A stretch of DNA of 64,000 bases from Acidobacteriota bacterium (GTDB taxonomy: Bacteria; Acidobacteriota; Terriglobia; Terriglobales; Acidobacteriaceae): NCBI GenBank assembly GCA_018268755.1, contig JAFDVW010000011.1, forward strand, positions 24,343-88,342, written 5' to 3'. The notes beneath the pieces are model-generated. The model was given only the letters and a program-made list of their open reading frames with translations. It did not search any database and was not told the DNA's origin. A program made the translations under genes and the position numbers. Shown here piece after piece: positions 33,809 to 43,600 of this stretch (its first letter is position 1; each line of letters opens with the position of its first letter).

Positions 33809-35179
33809 CTAAATGTCCAGCGGCGCCAAGCTGTTGCGAAAGCCTTTGGTTTTGATCGCGGCATAGAGCAAGCCCACTACGAACCAGGAAGCGCCCAGCA
33901 ATTTGGCCGAAATGGGCAGGCTGAGGAAGATCACCAGGCAAAAGGCGAACCCCAGGAAGGGAATCAGTGCATCGCGGAAAAAACTTCGCTGATGCCCAGG
34001 TTGGGCCGTGAAATAGTACTGCCGGATGGTGGCGGCGTTGACGCCCATAAAAGCCAGAAAGGCCCCAAAGTTGATGAGTTCCGCGGTTCTCTCATAATTC
34101 AGCAGGAGCGAACCCAGGAAGGTCAGGATGCCAATGAACCAGATATTGAAGGTCGGGGTCTTGTGCTTTTCGTCCAAATGAGCAAAGAACTTGCGCGGTA
34201 GCACATTGTCGCGTCCCATGCCGAACAGGAGCCGTGATAGCCCGGCTTGCGCGCTGAGGCCCGAACCCAGATTGGCCACAATCAGGATCAAGGCGAGGGC
34301 ATGGAACAGCAAATTGCCACCCACCCGGTGGGCCACGTCCATGAACGCCGTTTCCAGGTTGCCAAAGCTGGTGTAGTCGGGCCACACGCGCTGTGCCAGG
34401 TAGACCTGCAACCCGCCGAACACTCCGGTAAAGAGACAGACCAGCACAGTGGCCACGAGGACGTTGCGTTTGGGGTTGACCACGTCTTCGGCCAGCGTGC
34501 TGACCCCGTCAAAGCCGCCGTAGGTCAGGGCCGCCAGCGAAGTGGCGGTGGCAATGGCCGGCAAGTGAAAGGTGGAGGGGGTATAGAACGGCTCGACCGC
34601 AAACAGGCCGTGCCAACCCTGTGCTCCGAAGAGAAAACGCACCGCCATTCCCAGAAAGGCGCAGACCACCACCATCATGATGGCGAGCAAAATCATGTTG
34701 AAGCGGGATGTCGCCCGGATGCCGCGCAGATTGATGAAGGTCATGGACGCGGCGAACAGGAAGGCCCACACCGCGTAAGGCACCTGGGGCACCAGCCGGT
34801 AGACGGTCAGGGCGCCGTAGATGGTGCAGATGAGCGGCACCAGCAGGTAGTCCAAAAACATCGCCCACCCCGCCAGAAATCCCAGGTGATGGCTCAGTCC
34901 ACGGCCCACATAGGCGTAGGCCGATCCCGCCGAAGGATAGAGCGCCGACATCCGCCCATAGCTGGAAGCGGTAAAGGTCATGGCCACCATGGCAATCAGA
35001 ATCGCCGTGACCGCATGTCCGTTGGACAGCTTTTGCGCCAAGCCGAACAGCGGAATCGGCGCGATGGGCATGATGAGCACAATGCCGTAGAGAATCAGGT
35101 CCCAGAGGGTGAGAACCCGCTGCAATTTGGGGGCGTCTGCAGCGCTGCTGCTGGCGGTGGCGGGAGTGGTTTCCGGCAT
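33809..35179 (-). CDS. APC-superfamily amino-acid permease
   Basis: The protein has 456 residues behind AGGAGCC and about twelve membrane helices. The first helix (LWDLILYGIVLIMPIAPIPL) and the second (MTFTASSYGRMSALYPSAGS, then AYAYVGRGLSHHLGFLAGW) carry the conserved glycine-rich breaks of the amino acid-polyamine-organocation family. The later part shows LTYGGFDGVSTLAEDVVNPKRNV, typical of the helix 6-7 region. It would import or exchange an amino acid or amine at the inner membrane. It is divergent from the ROK regulator gene and may be controlled by it. The substrate cannot be named. Confidence 0.87.
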   Translation of the reverse strand: MPETTPATASSSAADAPKLQRVLTLWDLILYGIVLIMPIAPIPLFGLAQKLSNGHAVTAILIAMVAMTFTASSYGRMSALYPSAGSAYAYVGRGLSHHLGFLAGWAMFLDYLLVPLICTIYGALTVYRLVPQVPYAVWAFLFAASMTFINLRGIRATSRFNMILLAIMMVVVCAFLGMAVRFLFGAQGWHGLFAVEPFYTPSTFHLPAIATATSLAALTYGGFDGVSTLAEDVVNPKRNVLVATVLVCLFTGVFGGLQVYLAQRVWPDYTSFGNLETAFMDVAHRVGGNLLFHALALILIVANLGSGLSAQAGLSRLLFGMGRDNVLPRKFFAHLDEKHKTPTFNIWFIGILTFLGSLLLNYERTAELINFGAFLAFMGVNAATIRQYYFTAQPGHQRSFFRDALIPFLGFAFCLVIFLSLPISAKLLGASWFVVGLLYAAIKTKGFRNSLAPLDI

Positions 35180-35246
35180 GAATGGCTCCTGGGGGGCCGA
35201 GGGCTGCGCCCGTGAGGGGAGATCATATCAAAAAAGGGATAATGTA

Positions 35247-35274
35247 TTGAAGTTCCTAAAATACGTTGTAAGAT
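35247..35274 (+). promoter_or_regulatory. Putative promoter of the ROK regulator gene
   Basis: TTGAAG (35247-35252) and TAAGAT (35269-35274) with a 16-bp spacer lie 45 bp before the ATG at 35319. The same AT-rich gap must hold the divergent permease promoter. Confidence 0.45.
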
Positions 35275-35318
35275 TTGAAGGAGTATTTCCCCGCGAAACG
35301 CGAGATACTGCTTACGCC

Positions 35319-36602
35319 ATGAAGCACGTAAAGACAAAGAGCGAGCGCGACAAACTGGTCATCGAATCGGTCGTGCGACGTTTCGGCCCCCTGTCGCGGG
35401 TCGATATTCGCGATATGACCAACCTTCGCCCCAGCACGATTTCTTCCCTGGTGCAGGAGCTTCTGGGGGAAGACCGCCTGCGTGAAGTGGGGCGCTCCAA
35501 CAATCCCATGGGGCGCAAACAGGTGCTGTTGCAGTTCAACGAACAGTACAAGCACGTGCTGGGCATTGAATTCGATGATGAAACCGTCCTGGTCACGCTC
35601 ACCGACCTGCATCCCCGTATCAAGAGCAGCCTGCGCGAATCCGCTTATCTGACTGGGGGAGCGGATGGACTGGTGCGGCAATTGATGGAGTGCACGAAAA
35701 AGCTTCTGCGCCGCTCGAAAATCGACGTGCGCGATCTGGTGGGCCTGGGCATTGCCGATCCTGGCTTAGTGGACACCCGCAACGGCATTACTCTGACCTC
35801 CACCACCATCGATTTCTGGAAAGACATCCCGCTGCGGGAAATCTTCGAGAAGGCCTTTGGCGTGCCCGTCCTGCTGGAAAGTAAGACCCGGGCGCGGGCC
35901 ATCGCCGAGCGCGTGCAGGGCGTAGGCAACATGGTTTCCGACATGGTGTATGTGGATTACGGCGCGGGCATCGGGGCCGGTCTCATTCTCGAGGGCCGCC
36001 TGGTGCGGGGACACGGCTGGAGTGCCGGTGAGTTCGGCCATACCCATATCGTGCAGGACGGCCCGGCCTGCAATTGCGGAAGCTTCGGCTGCCTGGAGGC
36101 GTTGGTCGGCGCCGCCGCCGTGGAGGCCCGCGTCCGCAAAGCCATCGCCGAAGGCGGCCGTTCCAGCGTCGCGTCCGTGGAAGGTGGCGCCGAGCAGATT
36201 ACCGTATGGGACATTCTGACGGCGGCGGCCGAGGGCGATAAGATCTGCCTGGCCATTGTCGAACAAGTGCAGAACTATCTCGGCGTCGGCCTGGCCAATC
36301 TGGCCAACCTGTTCAACCCTTCCATGATTGTTCTTGATCAGCGTCTGGCCCTGGCCGGTCCCGATTTGCTGGAGCAAATTACCCGCGTCATCAAGCGTCA
36401 GGCGTTGGCCCAGGCCACGCAGGACCTGAGCGTGCAATTCGCCAAGCTGGGAGACGATGCCGGGGTTCTGGGCTTGGCCCTGATGATTTTGGAGAGGCAC
36501 TTCGAAATTCCTGCCCTCAAGTTGCCCAAGTTCATGATCGAAGGCACCGCCCCGGTGCCCGGACACGGGGAAATTGCCGAACCCGTTTCCCCCGCCACGT
36601 AG
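35319..36602 (+). CDS. ROK-family transcriptional regulator
   Basis: The protein has 427 residues from the ATG at 35319; the frame is open upstream into the divergent gene, but the helix-turn-helix begins right after this ATG. The winged helix (LSRVDIRDMTNLRPSTISSL) is followed by a sugar-kinase-like ROK domain with VDYGAGIGAGLILEG and GEFGHTHIV. The zinc-binding stretch CNCGSFGCLEALV follows. NagC and Mlc-type members repress sugar genes until a sugar or sugar phosphate binds. It stands between the amino-sugar genes and a DegT aminotransferase gene, so it may control either group. The ATG lacks a clear ribosome site. Confidence 0.87.
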   Translation: MKHVKTKSERDKLVIESVVRRFGPLSRVDIRDMTNLRPSTISSLVQELLGEDRLREVGRSNNPMGRKQVLLQFNEQYKHVLGIEFDDETVLVTLTDLHPRIKSSLRESAYLTGGADGLVRQLMECTKKLLRRSKIDVRDLVGLGIADPGLVDTRNGITLTSTTIDFWKDIPLREIFEKAFGVPVLLESKTRARAIAERVQGVGNMVSDMVYVDYGAGIGAGLILEGRLVRGHGWSAGEFGHTHIVQDGPACNCGSFGCLEALVGAAAVEARVRKAIAEGGRSSVASVEGGAEQITVWDILTAAAEGDKICLAIVEQVQNYLGVGLANLANLFNPSMIVLDQRLALAGPDLLEQITRVIKRQALAQATQDLSVQFAKLGDDAGVLGLALMILERHFEIPALKLPKFMIEGTAPVPGHGEIAEPVSPAT

Positions 36603-36800
36603 GGACATCCTCGTCCGGCCGCGGTCTTACGCGGCCGGTTTCCCGCCGCACATGCCGGTCCGCGATTTTTCCGGGGTGACAGCCCCTCGCCGAGTTGCAA
36701 ACTTTTTTGTTATTTTCTCTCTAGCAATTCCCCGGCTTTTCAATTACTTTGTACCCATACCGTTGGTCATCCCGTGAATGGGGAAGAAAAGTCAATCCTT

Positions 36801-38096
36801 ATGAGTCATTTGGCAATCCGGGGCGGAAAGCCGATTCGTTCCAAGCCATTTCCCCTCTGGCCGGTGTTTGGGGCCGAGGAGGAAAGTGAACTGTTGCAGG
36901 TGCTCCGCAGTGGGCAATGGTGGGTGAATGCCTGTGGAGACGTGGCCGATCCTCAGGCGGTTTCCGCGGCGAAAACGACGGAGTTTGCCCGCAAATTCGC
37001 GGCTTATCATGAGGCCGCTTTTGGCATCCCCTGCTCCAACGGTTCGGCCGCGCTGGAGATCGCCCTCAAGGCCATGCGAATTGGCCCGGGCGACGAAGTG
37101 ATTGTGCCCCCCTACACATTTATCGCCACGGCGACCGCACCCTTGCACGTGGGCGCGACCCCGGTGTTTTGCGATATCAATTTTGATACTTTCAATCTGG
37201 ATCCGGCCAAACTTTCCGCCGCCATTACGCCGCGCACCCGGGCGATTATTCCCGTCCATTTTGCCGGGGCCGCAGCGGACATGGACGCCATTCGCGCCAT
37301 CGCGGAAAAGCACGGGCTCGCAATCCTGGAAGACGCGGCCCATGCCCACGGCGGGGGCTGGAAGGGAAAGAAGCTGGGTGGCCTCGGGGCCGCCGGCACT
37401 TTCAGCTTTCAGTTTTCCAAGAACATGACCGCCGGCGAAGGCGGCATCATTCTTACTCAGGACCCGGCCTTAGCGGAGCTCTGCGAATCCCACGTGTGGG
37501 GAGGAAGAAATCCGGGCCGGCCCTGGTATGAACATCATCGCCTGGGATGGAACTACCGGCTGAGCGAATTTCACGCCGCGGTCTTGTTGGGACAGTTGTC
37601 TCGTCTCGCCGCGCAGACCGCCCGGCGCATGGAAAACGGAAGATCGCTAAATGCGCGGATCGGGGAAATTCCCGGCCTGCTGCCTTTGCAGCTTCCCGCT
37701 TATGCCACGACCCCGACCTTTCATCTCTTCGTCATGCGTTTCGAGGAAGCGGCCTTTGGCATTTCCCGCGCCGCATTTCTCGCGGCCCTGGAAGCGGAGG
37801 GCGTGCCCTGCTCTTCCGGCTACGCGTTTCCCCTCTATAAAAATCCATTGTTCCTGCAGCAGGAGTTTTATCCCAGCCGTGGCCACGCCAACTCGCTGGG
37901 GCCAATCCTGCCCGTGGACTACGCGGCGTTCGCTGAGACGTGTCCCGCCGCCGAGCGGGCCTGCCGCGACGCGGTGTGGCTCGAGCAACGCTTGATGCTG
38001 GCGTCCCGCGAAGATCTCGACGATGTGGTGCGGGCCATCGAAAAAATCTGGCAGCACCGCACCGAACTGCAAGGCCTGGAAGCGCTGCCCCGCTAA
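36801..38096 (+). CDS. DegT/DnrJ/EryC1/StrS-family aminotransferase (cytoplasmic)
   Basis: The protein has 431 residues from the ATG at 36801; a GTG nine codons earlier is possible. The opening is AIRGGKPIRSKPFPLWP, followed by [29 protein letters not shown] and the PLP lysine Lys207 in FSFQFSKNMTAGEGG. It is a paralogue of the Tat-exported enzyme at 17806-19158, sharing domain order and the GGxPxRxKPFPxWP opening, but has no export signal. Such enzymes transfer an amino group to keto-sugars or keto-cyclitols. L-rhamnose mutarotase follows by 59 bp on the same strand. The substrate is unknown. Confidence 0.88.
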   Translation: MSHLAIRGGKPIRSKPFPLWPVFGAEEESELLQVLRSGQWWVNACGDVADPQAVSAAKTTEFARKFAAYHEAAFGIPCSNGSAALEIALKAMRIGPGDEVIVPPYTFIATATAPLHVGATPVFCDINFDTFNLDPAKLSAAITPRTRAIIPVHFAGAAADMDAIRAIAEKHGLAILEDAAHAHGGGWKGKKLGGLGAAGTFSFQFSKNMTAGEGGIILTQDPALAELCESHVWGGRNPGRPWYEHHRLGWNYRLSEFHAAVLLGQLSRLAAQTARRMENGRSLNARIGEIPGLLPLQLPAYATTPTFHLFVMRFEEAAFGISRAAFLAALEAEGVPCSSGYAFPLYKNPLFLQQEFYPSRGHANSLGPILPVDYAAFAETCPAAERACRDAVWLEQRLMLASREDLDDVVRAIEKIWQHRTELQGLEALPR

Positions 38097-38155
38097 GCCC
38101 GGCGGCGCTTCATTTACAATCTTCCTCGCTGTCAAAATGCGTTCGCGGGGAACCC

Positions 38156-38479
38156 ATGCCCAGAGTTGGTTTCATTCTGAAGGTCAAGTCGGACAAGCTC
38201 GAGGAGTACAAGCAACATCACAAAGCGGTTTGGCCGGAGATGCAGGCGGCGTTACGCCGTACCGGCTGGCACAATTACACCTTATTTCTGCGCGAAGACG
38301 GACTGCTGTTCGGCTACTTCGAAACTCCGGAAAGTTTTCAAAGCGCACTCGGTGGCATGGCCCGGGAAAGCATTAACGAAAAGTGGCAGGCCTTCATGGG
38401 CCCCTATTTTGAGGCGCTGGGCGGGAGCCGTCCCGATGAGCGCATGGTGGAGCTGGAGGAGATTTTTCATCTCGACTAG
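38156..38479 (+). CDS. rhaM: L-rhamnose mutarotase
   Basis: The protein has 107 residues from the ATG at 38156 behind GCGGGGAACCC; the frame is open upstream, but that part is the aminotransferase gene in another frame. It matches the RhaM dimeric ferredoxin-like fold: MPRVGFILKVKSDKLEEYK, HHKAVWPEMQAALRRTGWHN with the conserved His, and FGYFETPESFQ. It interconverts the alpha and beta forms of L-rhamnose or a related sugar. It follows the DegT aminotransferase and converges on ribokinase. No rhamnose isomerase or kinase is encoded in the window, so the true substrate may be a related sugar. Confidence 0.9.
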   Translation: MPRVGFILKVKSDKLEEYKQHHKAVWPEMQAALRRTGWHNYTLFLREDGLLFGYFETPESFQSALGGMARESINEKWQAFMGPYFEALGGSRPDERMVELEEIFHLD

Positions 38480-38504
38480 GCAGGCGCCGGGCCGCTTTCC
38501 CAGC

Positions 38505-39455
38505 CTACCGGCGCAGTGGGTTGAGTTCCACCTCCGTCTCCAGAAAGCGGGAGACTTCCTCCGCCGTGGGCATGGAAGGTTGCGCGCCATGGCGGGTCAC
38601 GGAAATGGCGGCCACCGCCGATGCCCATGCCGCGCTGCTTACCGCATCTTTGTCCTGGCTTAAGGCTGTGGCCAGGGCGCCATTGAAGGCGTCGCCGGCG
38701 GCGGTCGTATCCACGGCGCGGACGTTGTAGGCGGGCAAGAGCTTGCGCGTCCCATCCTGCAGGGCCAGGTAGCAGCCGCGCGCCCCCAGCTTCAGCACGA
38801 CATTGCGGCATCCTTGCGCGAGCAGCGCCTTCGCCAGGTCCGCCAGCCGGCTTTCCGAAATTTCCTCCACCGGGCGGCCCAGCAGAACATCCGCTTCCGT
38901 CTCATTGGGAGTCAGCCATGCCACTCGGCGGAGCAGGGAAGGGGGCAGTGGCCGCGCGGGCGCAGGATCCAACATCAGCGGAATGCCTTCGCGTTCGGCG
39001 AGAAGTGCCAGATGCTCCACCGTCGCCAAGGGAGTTTCCAGCTGCGTCAGAATGATGTCCGCGGCACGGAGGACGTCGAGGTGCGCATCCAGATCCTGGG
39101 GCGTCAGCTGCGCGTTGGCTCCGGCGACGATGGTGATGGAGTTGTCCCCGGTCGCGTCCGTGGTGATCAAAGCCACGCCCGAGGCGCCGGGAATTTCGTC
39201 GACCGCACTGGTATCGACGCCGGCGCTGTGCAGACTCTGGATGAGTTGCGCGGCGAAGGCGTCCCGGCCCAGCTTGCCAATCATGCTCACGCGGGCGCCC
39301 AGGCGTGCCGCCGCCACCGCCTGGTTGGCCCCTTTGCCGCCGGGAAAGGTTTGAAAATTTGATCCAGTAACGGTCTCTCCGCGCAAGGGTATGCGCTGTG
39401 CCGCAACCACCAGATCCATATTGATGCTTCCCACGACTGCAATTCGTTTCTCCAT
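38505..39455 (-). CDS. rbsK: Ribokinase (PfkB family)
   Basis: The protein has 316 residues from the ATG at 39455 (MEKRIAVVGSINMDLV); an ATG eight codons earlier is equally usable. It shows both PfkB signatures: GGKGANQAVAAARLG near the N-terminus and DTTAAGDAFNGALA with the catalytic Asp near the C-terminus. The DTTAAGD form is that of E. coli ribokinase. It phosphorylates D-ribose at O5 in the cytoplasm. It is the last gene of a TonB receptor-carrier-kinase operon, so ribose or a ribose-like sugar is the likely imported substrate. A small hairpin (39493-39512) lies between it and the carrier gene. Confidence 0.9.
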   Translation of the reverse strand: MEKRIAVVGSINMDLVVAAQRIPLRGETVTGSNFQTFPGGKGANQAVAAARLGARVSMIGKLGRDAFAAQLIQSLHSAGVDTSAVDEIPGASGVALITTDATGDNSITIVAGANAQLTPQDLDAHLDVLRAADIILTQLETPLATVEHLALLAEREGIPLMLDPAPARPLPPSLLRRVAWLTPNETEADVLLGRPVEEISESRLADLAKALLAQGCRNVVLKLGARGCYLALQDGTRKLLPAYNVRAVDTTAAGDAFNGALATALSQDKDAVSSAAWASAVAAISVTRHGAQPSMPTAEEVSRFLETEVELNPLRR

Positions 39456-39503
39456 AACTTGCGGGTCCCGTATCTTCATAACAGGTGCTTCACCGAGGTC
39501 CTG

Positions 39504-40499
39504 TTACCTCGGAAATACGGGCGCGATGGCCACCGCGCCCAGTCCCACCAGGAAAAATACAAACATCAGCGGGATCAGTTTTTTCGCGCTCGCCGGCGCT
39601 TGCGCGAATTCCTTCCAGATGAACACTCCCCAGACGGCGGAGACCATGGTGGCCCCCTGGCCTATGGCATAAGAAACCGCCGGGCCGATGATGGCGGCAT
39701 GGGAAGCGACGAAGTTCAGCACCCCGCCGGTGCACCAGATCATGCCTCCGACCACGCCCCAGAAATGCCACGAGCTGCGCGCCTGGAAGTATCCCCGCAT
39801 GCTCACCGGGGGAGCGCCGGTCAAAGGCTTGCGCATCAGCAGGTAATTCACCGGAATGGCGCACAGGGCGGTCCCCACGGCAAAGAAGAAGGAGACGCTA
39901 TAGGGCCCGAGCGCATGTTCTCCGCTGATGGCCTTGGCCACCAGCGGATAGAAAACTCCCATCAGCACGCCGCAGGCCAGGCTCAGTTGGATGCCACGCG
40001 CGCTCAAAGCTTTCTGCGTGGTTTCGCGGCGGCGATAGGCCAACGCGTCCACTACGATAGCCAGTACCACCAGCAGCACGCCGCCGAAGAGCAGCAGCGG
40101 GCTTCCTTGCGGAGAAATCATGTAGTTCAGCAGGACCCCGACCACCAGCGCCAGCCCGATGCCGATGGGGAAGGCCACGGCCAGTCCGGCAATATCAATC
40201 GCGGCCACCAGCAATAGATTGGCCACGTTGAAAACCGCGCCCCCCAGCAAGGCATAAATTATGTGGTTGCTGTCGGAGCTGCGGATATTGTTCAGGAAGG
40301 AAAGCGGGCCACCGCCCAAACTGCCGAGAGTAAGGCCCCAGAACAGACTGCCGGCGATGATGCCGATGACGTAGTCCCAGTAGAAAAGCTGGAAGGCATA
40401 GCCGGGCGTGAGCTTCATGGTATTGGCCCACGACCCCCAGCACAGCATGCTTCCGATCATGAACAGCAACGCAACTCCGTAGGCTTCCGGTTGGTACAT
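39504..40499 (-). CDS. GRP/RbsU-like sugar carrier
   Basis: The protein has 331 residues and about ten membrane helices: MIGSMLCWGSWANTMKLT, then FQLFYWDYVIGIIAGSLFWG, ending in FVFFLVGLGAVAIAPVF. The sequence fits the drug/metabolite-type glucose/ribose carrier group (GRP, RbsU and GlcU-like). It would bring a monosaccharide across the inner membrane after the TonB receptor moves it through the outer membrane. It lies 102 bp after that receptor gene and just before ribokinase, which makes ribose a reasonable guess. Confidence 0.82.
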   Translation of the reverse strand: MYQPEAYGVALLFMIGSMLCWGSWANTMKLTPGYAFQLFYWDYVIGIIAGSLFWGLTLGSLGGGPLSFLNNIRSSDSNHIIYALLGGAVFNVANLLLVAAIDIAGLAVAFPIGIGLALVVGVLLNYMISPQGSPLLLFGGVLLVVLAIVVDALAYRRRETTQKALSARGIQLSLACGVLMGVFYPLVAKAISGEHALGPYSVSFFFAVGTALCAIPVNYLLMRKPLTGAPPVSMRGYFQARSSWHFWGVVGGMIWCTGGVLNFVASHAAIIGPAVSYAIGQGATMVSAVWGVFIWKEFAQAPASAKKLIPLMFVFFLVGLGAVAIAPVFPR

Positions 40500-40601
40500 G
40501 ATGGCTCTCTTTCTTGCAGCGTTGCTTCGTCCTTTACGGCGGTGACAGCCTGGCGCAAGCAGCTCAAGGAACTCTTGGCGCCAGGCTGGTCGCGGCTCTT
40601 C

Positions 40602-43600
40602 CTAGAACACAAACTTCAAGGCCAGTTGCATATGCCGCCCGGGACGAGCGCCCGTAATATATCCGAATTGGCTCTCGGAGTTCACGGCGCGATCGTCATA
40701 GGTGTTGATGCTCGACCACTGGGCATGGTTAAAGGTGTTGAACGATTCGGCGCGCACCTGCAGTTCACGGCCTTCTCCGAATAGGCGGAAGGACTTGCCC
40801 AGCGACATGTCCCAGTTATTGATGCCGGGGCCGATCAGGTTATTGCGCCGCTCATTGCCGCGATGCAGGGCAATGCCGGTATCGGGATCGGGCTCGGGTT
40901 CCACGTAGCAATCGGTGTTGAAGTAGTGGGTAAAGGTACGGTCTCCCCGCGACAAGTTGCCATTGCACACCCGGTCGGGCACATCACCCATGTAGTCGAA
41001 AGAGCTGGTATAGCCGTTCCACACGGTGTTGGGGCTGCCCGATTCAAAGGTCACGATGGTGTTGAGCTGCCATCCGCCCAGGGCCTCGCGCAGGAAGCGA
41101 TGGGCGAGGTTCTTCCCCGGCAACTCATACAGCACGGCGGCCACGAAGCGGTGGGTGTGATTCCCGTCCGAAGGGCCATAAGACCACTCTGGATGCCATT
41201 GCCCGCCGATAGCAAAGGTGCCATTCTCGCCGCCTTCGCCGAAGAACGTATCCATCTGCTTGGACCAGGTGTAGTTCAGCATGCTGGTCAAACCATGCCA
41301 ACCTTGGGTCTTCAGCTGCAAGTTCATGGCATGGTAATTGTTGCTGCGATTGTGATGGACCGCCCAGATGTCCTCCCAGCGATCGGGATAATCCGCCGTC
41401 AGCGGCCGTGCGTTGTAAAACTCGTCGCTGTTCAGATACACCCCCTGGGCGGGGAGATTCAGGTTGTATTGCGTGGTGAGCTTGGTGCCCTCGGAACCGA
41501 CATATCCGATGCTGCCCACCAGGGCCCGGCCGAATTCACGTTGAATATCCAGACTCCAACGCTGCACGTAGGGCGTGATGGCGCTCTTATCGTCAATCGT
41601 ATAAGGAGATTGCCGATTGTAGAGTTGTCCCCCCATATCTCCCAACGGGACCGGCCAGGTGCCCTTCTCGATCGTCACCGGAGTAGGGAAGACATCATTG
41701 AGGGTGAAGTAGGTCTGGTTGGGATCGGCCGCATAGCTGACCGAATCATAAGACACCCCGCCGTAACCGGGAGAGTTCCAGAACATCTGATCCAGGAACT
41801 TGAAGCGGCCGGTCTCATAGAACATGCCGTAGCCCGCGCGAACGACCGTCTTGTCGGTCAAGCGATACGCCAGACCAATGCGTGGGGAGAAGTTGTTCTT
41901 ATCGGCAGGGTAGGGAGGATTGTGCGTTCCCGGAGTCAGGCCCGGCATCACCATGCGATAGCCCGGATACTTGGGATCCAGCACGCCCCAATAATTGTCC
42001 ACGCTATACGCCGGGACGCCCACGTCATAACGCACTCCCAGGCTGACGGTCAGGCGCGAAGTGGCGTTCCAGGAATCGTTGAAGTATCCCGAGTATTCCG
42101 GCATGCGGAACCACAAGCTGCCGTCGCCGCCGGTGAGCGGCGTGCGCTGGTTCATGGTGAACACTGAGCCGGTTTCAAACTCGGCCATGGTGTTCCAGCC
42201 CGAGCCGTCGTTGCTCAGGGGGCCGCGGCCGGTGTAGTTGGCATCTTCGCCGCACCCAGCGCACCAGCCGCCGATGCTCATGGAACGGATCACGTCGTTG
42301 TCGCGCTCATCGCGGCGCGACCAGTAGAAGCCGAACTTCAAGGTATGCTTGCCAAGGATTTTGGCGGCATTGTCGGAAAACTGGTAGATGGGAACGGCCT
42401 GATACCAGTATTCCGTGGCCCCCAGGCTCAACGGGCTGAACATGGGATTGGCAAAGCCGATGGAAAAAGTGCCATCGTTCTTGATGCCCAACTGCTGCAG
42501 GTCGTAGTCGGTGAATCCGGCGCCGCCGGTCGAAGTGTTCTGAAACAGATCGGGCAGCCAGGTCGTCTCCATGAACTTGTTGATCTGGGCCGCCTGGTTG
42601 CTGGCATTGCGGGCCCGGGTCACGCTGAAGTTCACTTCGTTGGTCAGGCTGCTGCCGAAGGTATGGACCCAGTGCACCTGATAGCTGTTGGTGGTATGGA
42701 CCGGACCATTGCCCAGGGCCAGTTCCGGGACTAAGCCACCCTCGCTCAACTTGGTCCCATAATCGTGCGAGAAGCGGAAATACATGCTGTCGCGCGAGCT
42801 GAAGTTATAGTCCACGCGGACGGAGTAGTTGTTGTTGTTGATGCCGTTGACGGTGTGGCCGGCCCAGTTATCGAAATTTCCCACAAACGGAGAGGAGTAT
42901 CCGTTGGGAAGAGGGAAGTGGGAGAGATATTCCAGGGCCTTGGGGTCCGGATTCGAAATGATGTTGTTGGCGAAGGGCTGCCGTGTCTGGGTATCTGGAT
43001 CGTAGGTGGAAGGATCGTAGAGCACGTAGCGGCAGTTGGACGGGGCATCCACCGAGCCGTCGCACTGCGCGGGATCGACCGGGTGGTCAGCCAGCCACTG
43101 GCTGAAGTCTCCCGTGCGCTCCGCCGCGGTAGGCACGTAGGCCGTGAACTGGTTCTGGCTGCGATTGCGCAGACGCTCAAAGCTGGTGAAGAAGAACATC
43201 TTGTTGCGGCCGTCGAAAACATGAGGTATGTAGACCGGGCCGCCCACGGTGAATCCATACTGGTTCTGGTGGTATGGAGAGCGCACGATGCCCTGCGCGA
43301 TGGAGTAGGGATCGTTGGCGTTCATGCCCGCGTTCTGGAAAAAGTCGTACACGGTGCCGTGCAATTCATTGGTGCCTGATTTGGTGGTCAGACTGATCTG
43401 GCCCACATCGCGGCCGTATTCCGCGGAATAATTCACGACTTCAGCCTTGACCTCCTGCACCGCGTCCATGTTCACATTGGTCACCGGGCCTTCTACCCAG
43501 TTGTCATTGTTGTTCAAGCCGTCGATGTAGTAGCCGACGCCGTATTCGGTGCCGCCGACATTGAGCTGTTTGGCGCCGGTGCTGGTGGCGGAGGCCAATC

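Noticed and set aside
37940-38155. N-terminal extension of the mutarotase frame
   Set aside because: It overlaps the end of the aminotransferase gene and is Arg-rich; the family starts at MPRVGF with its own ribosome site.
40863-42167. A 434-codon open frame antisense to the second TonB receptor
   Set aside because: No recognised domain; its length is explained by the codon bias of the receptor on the other strand.
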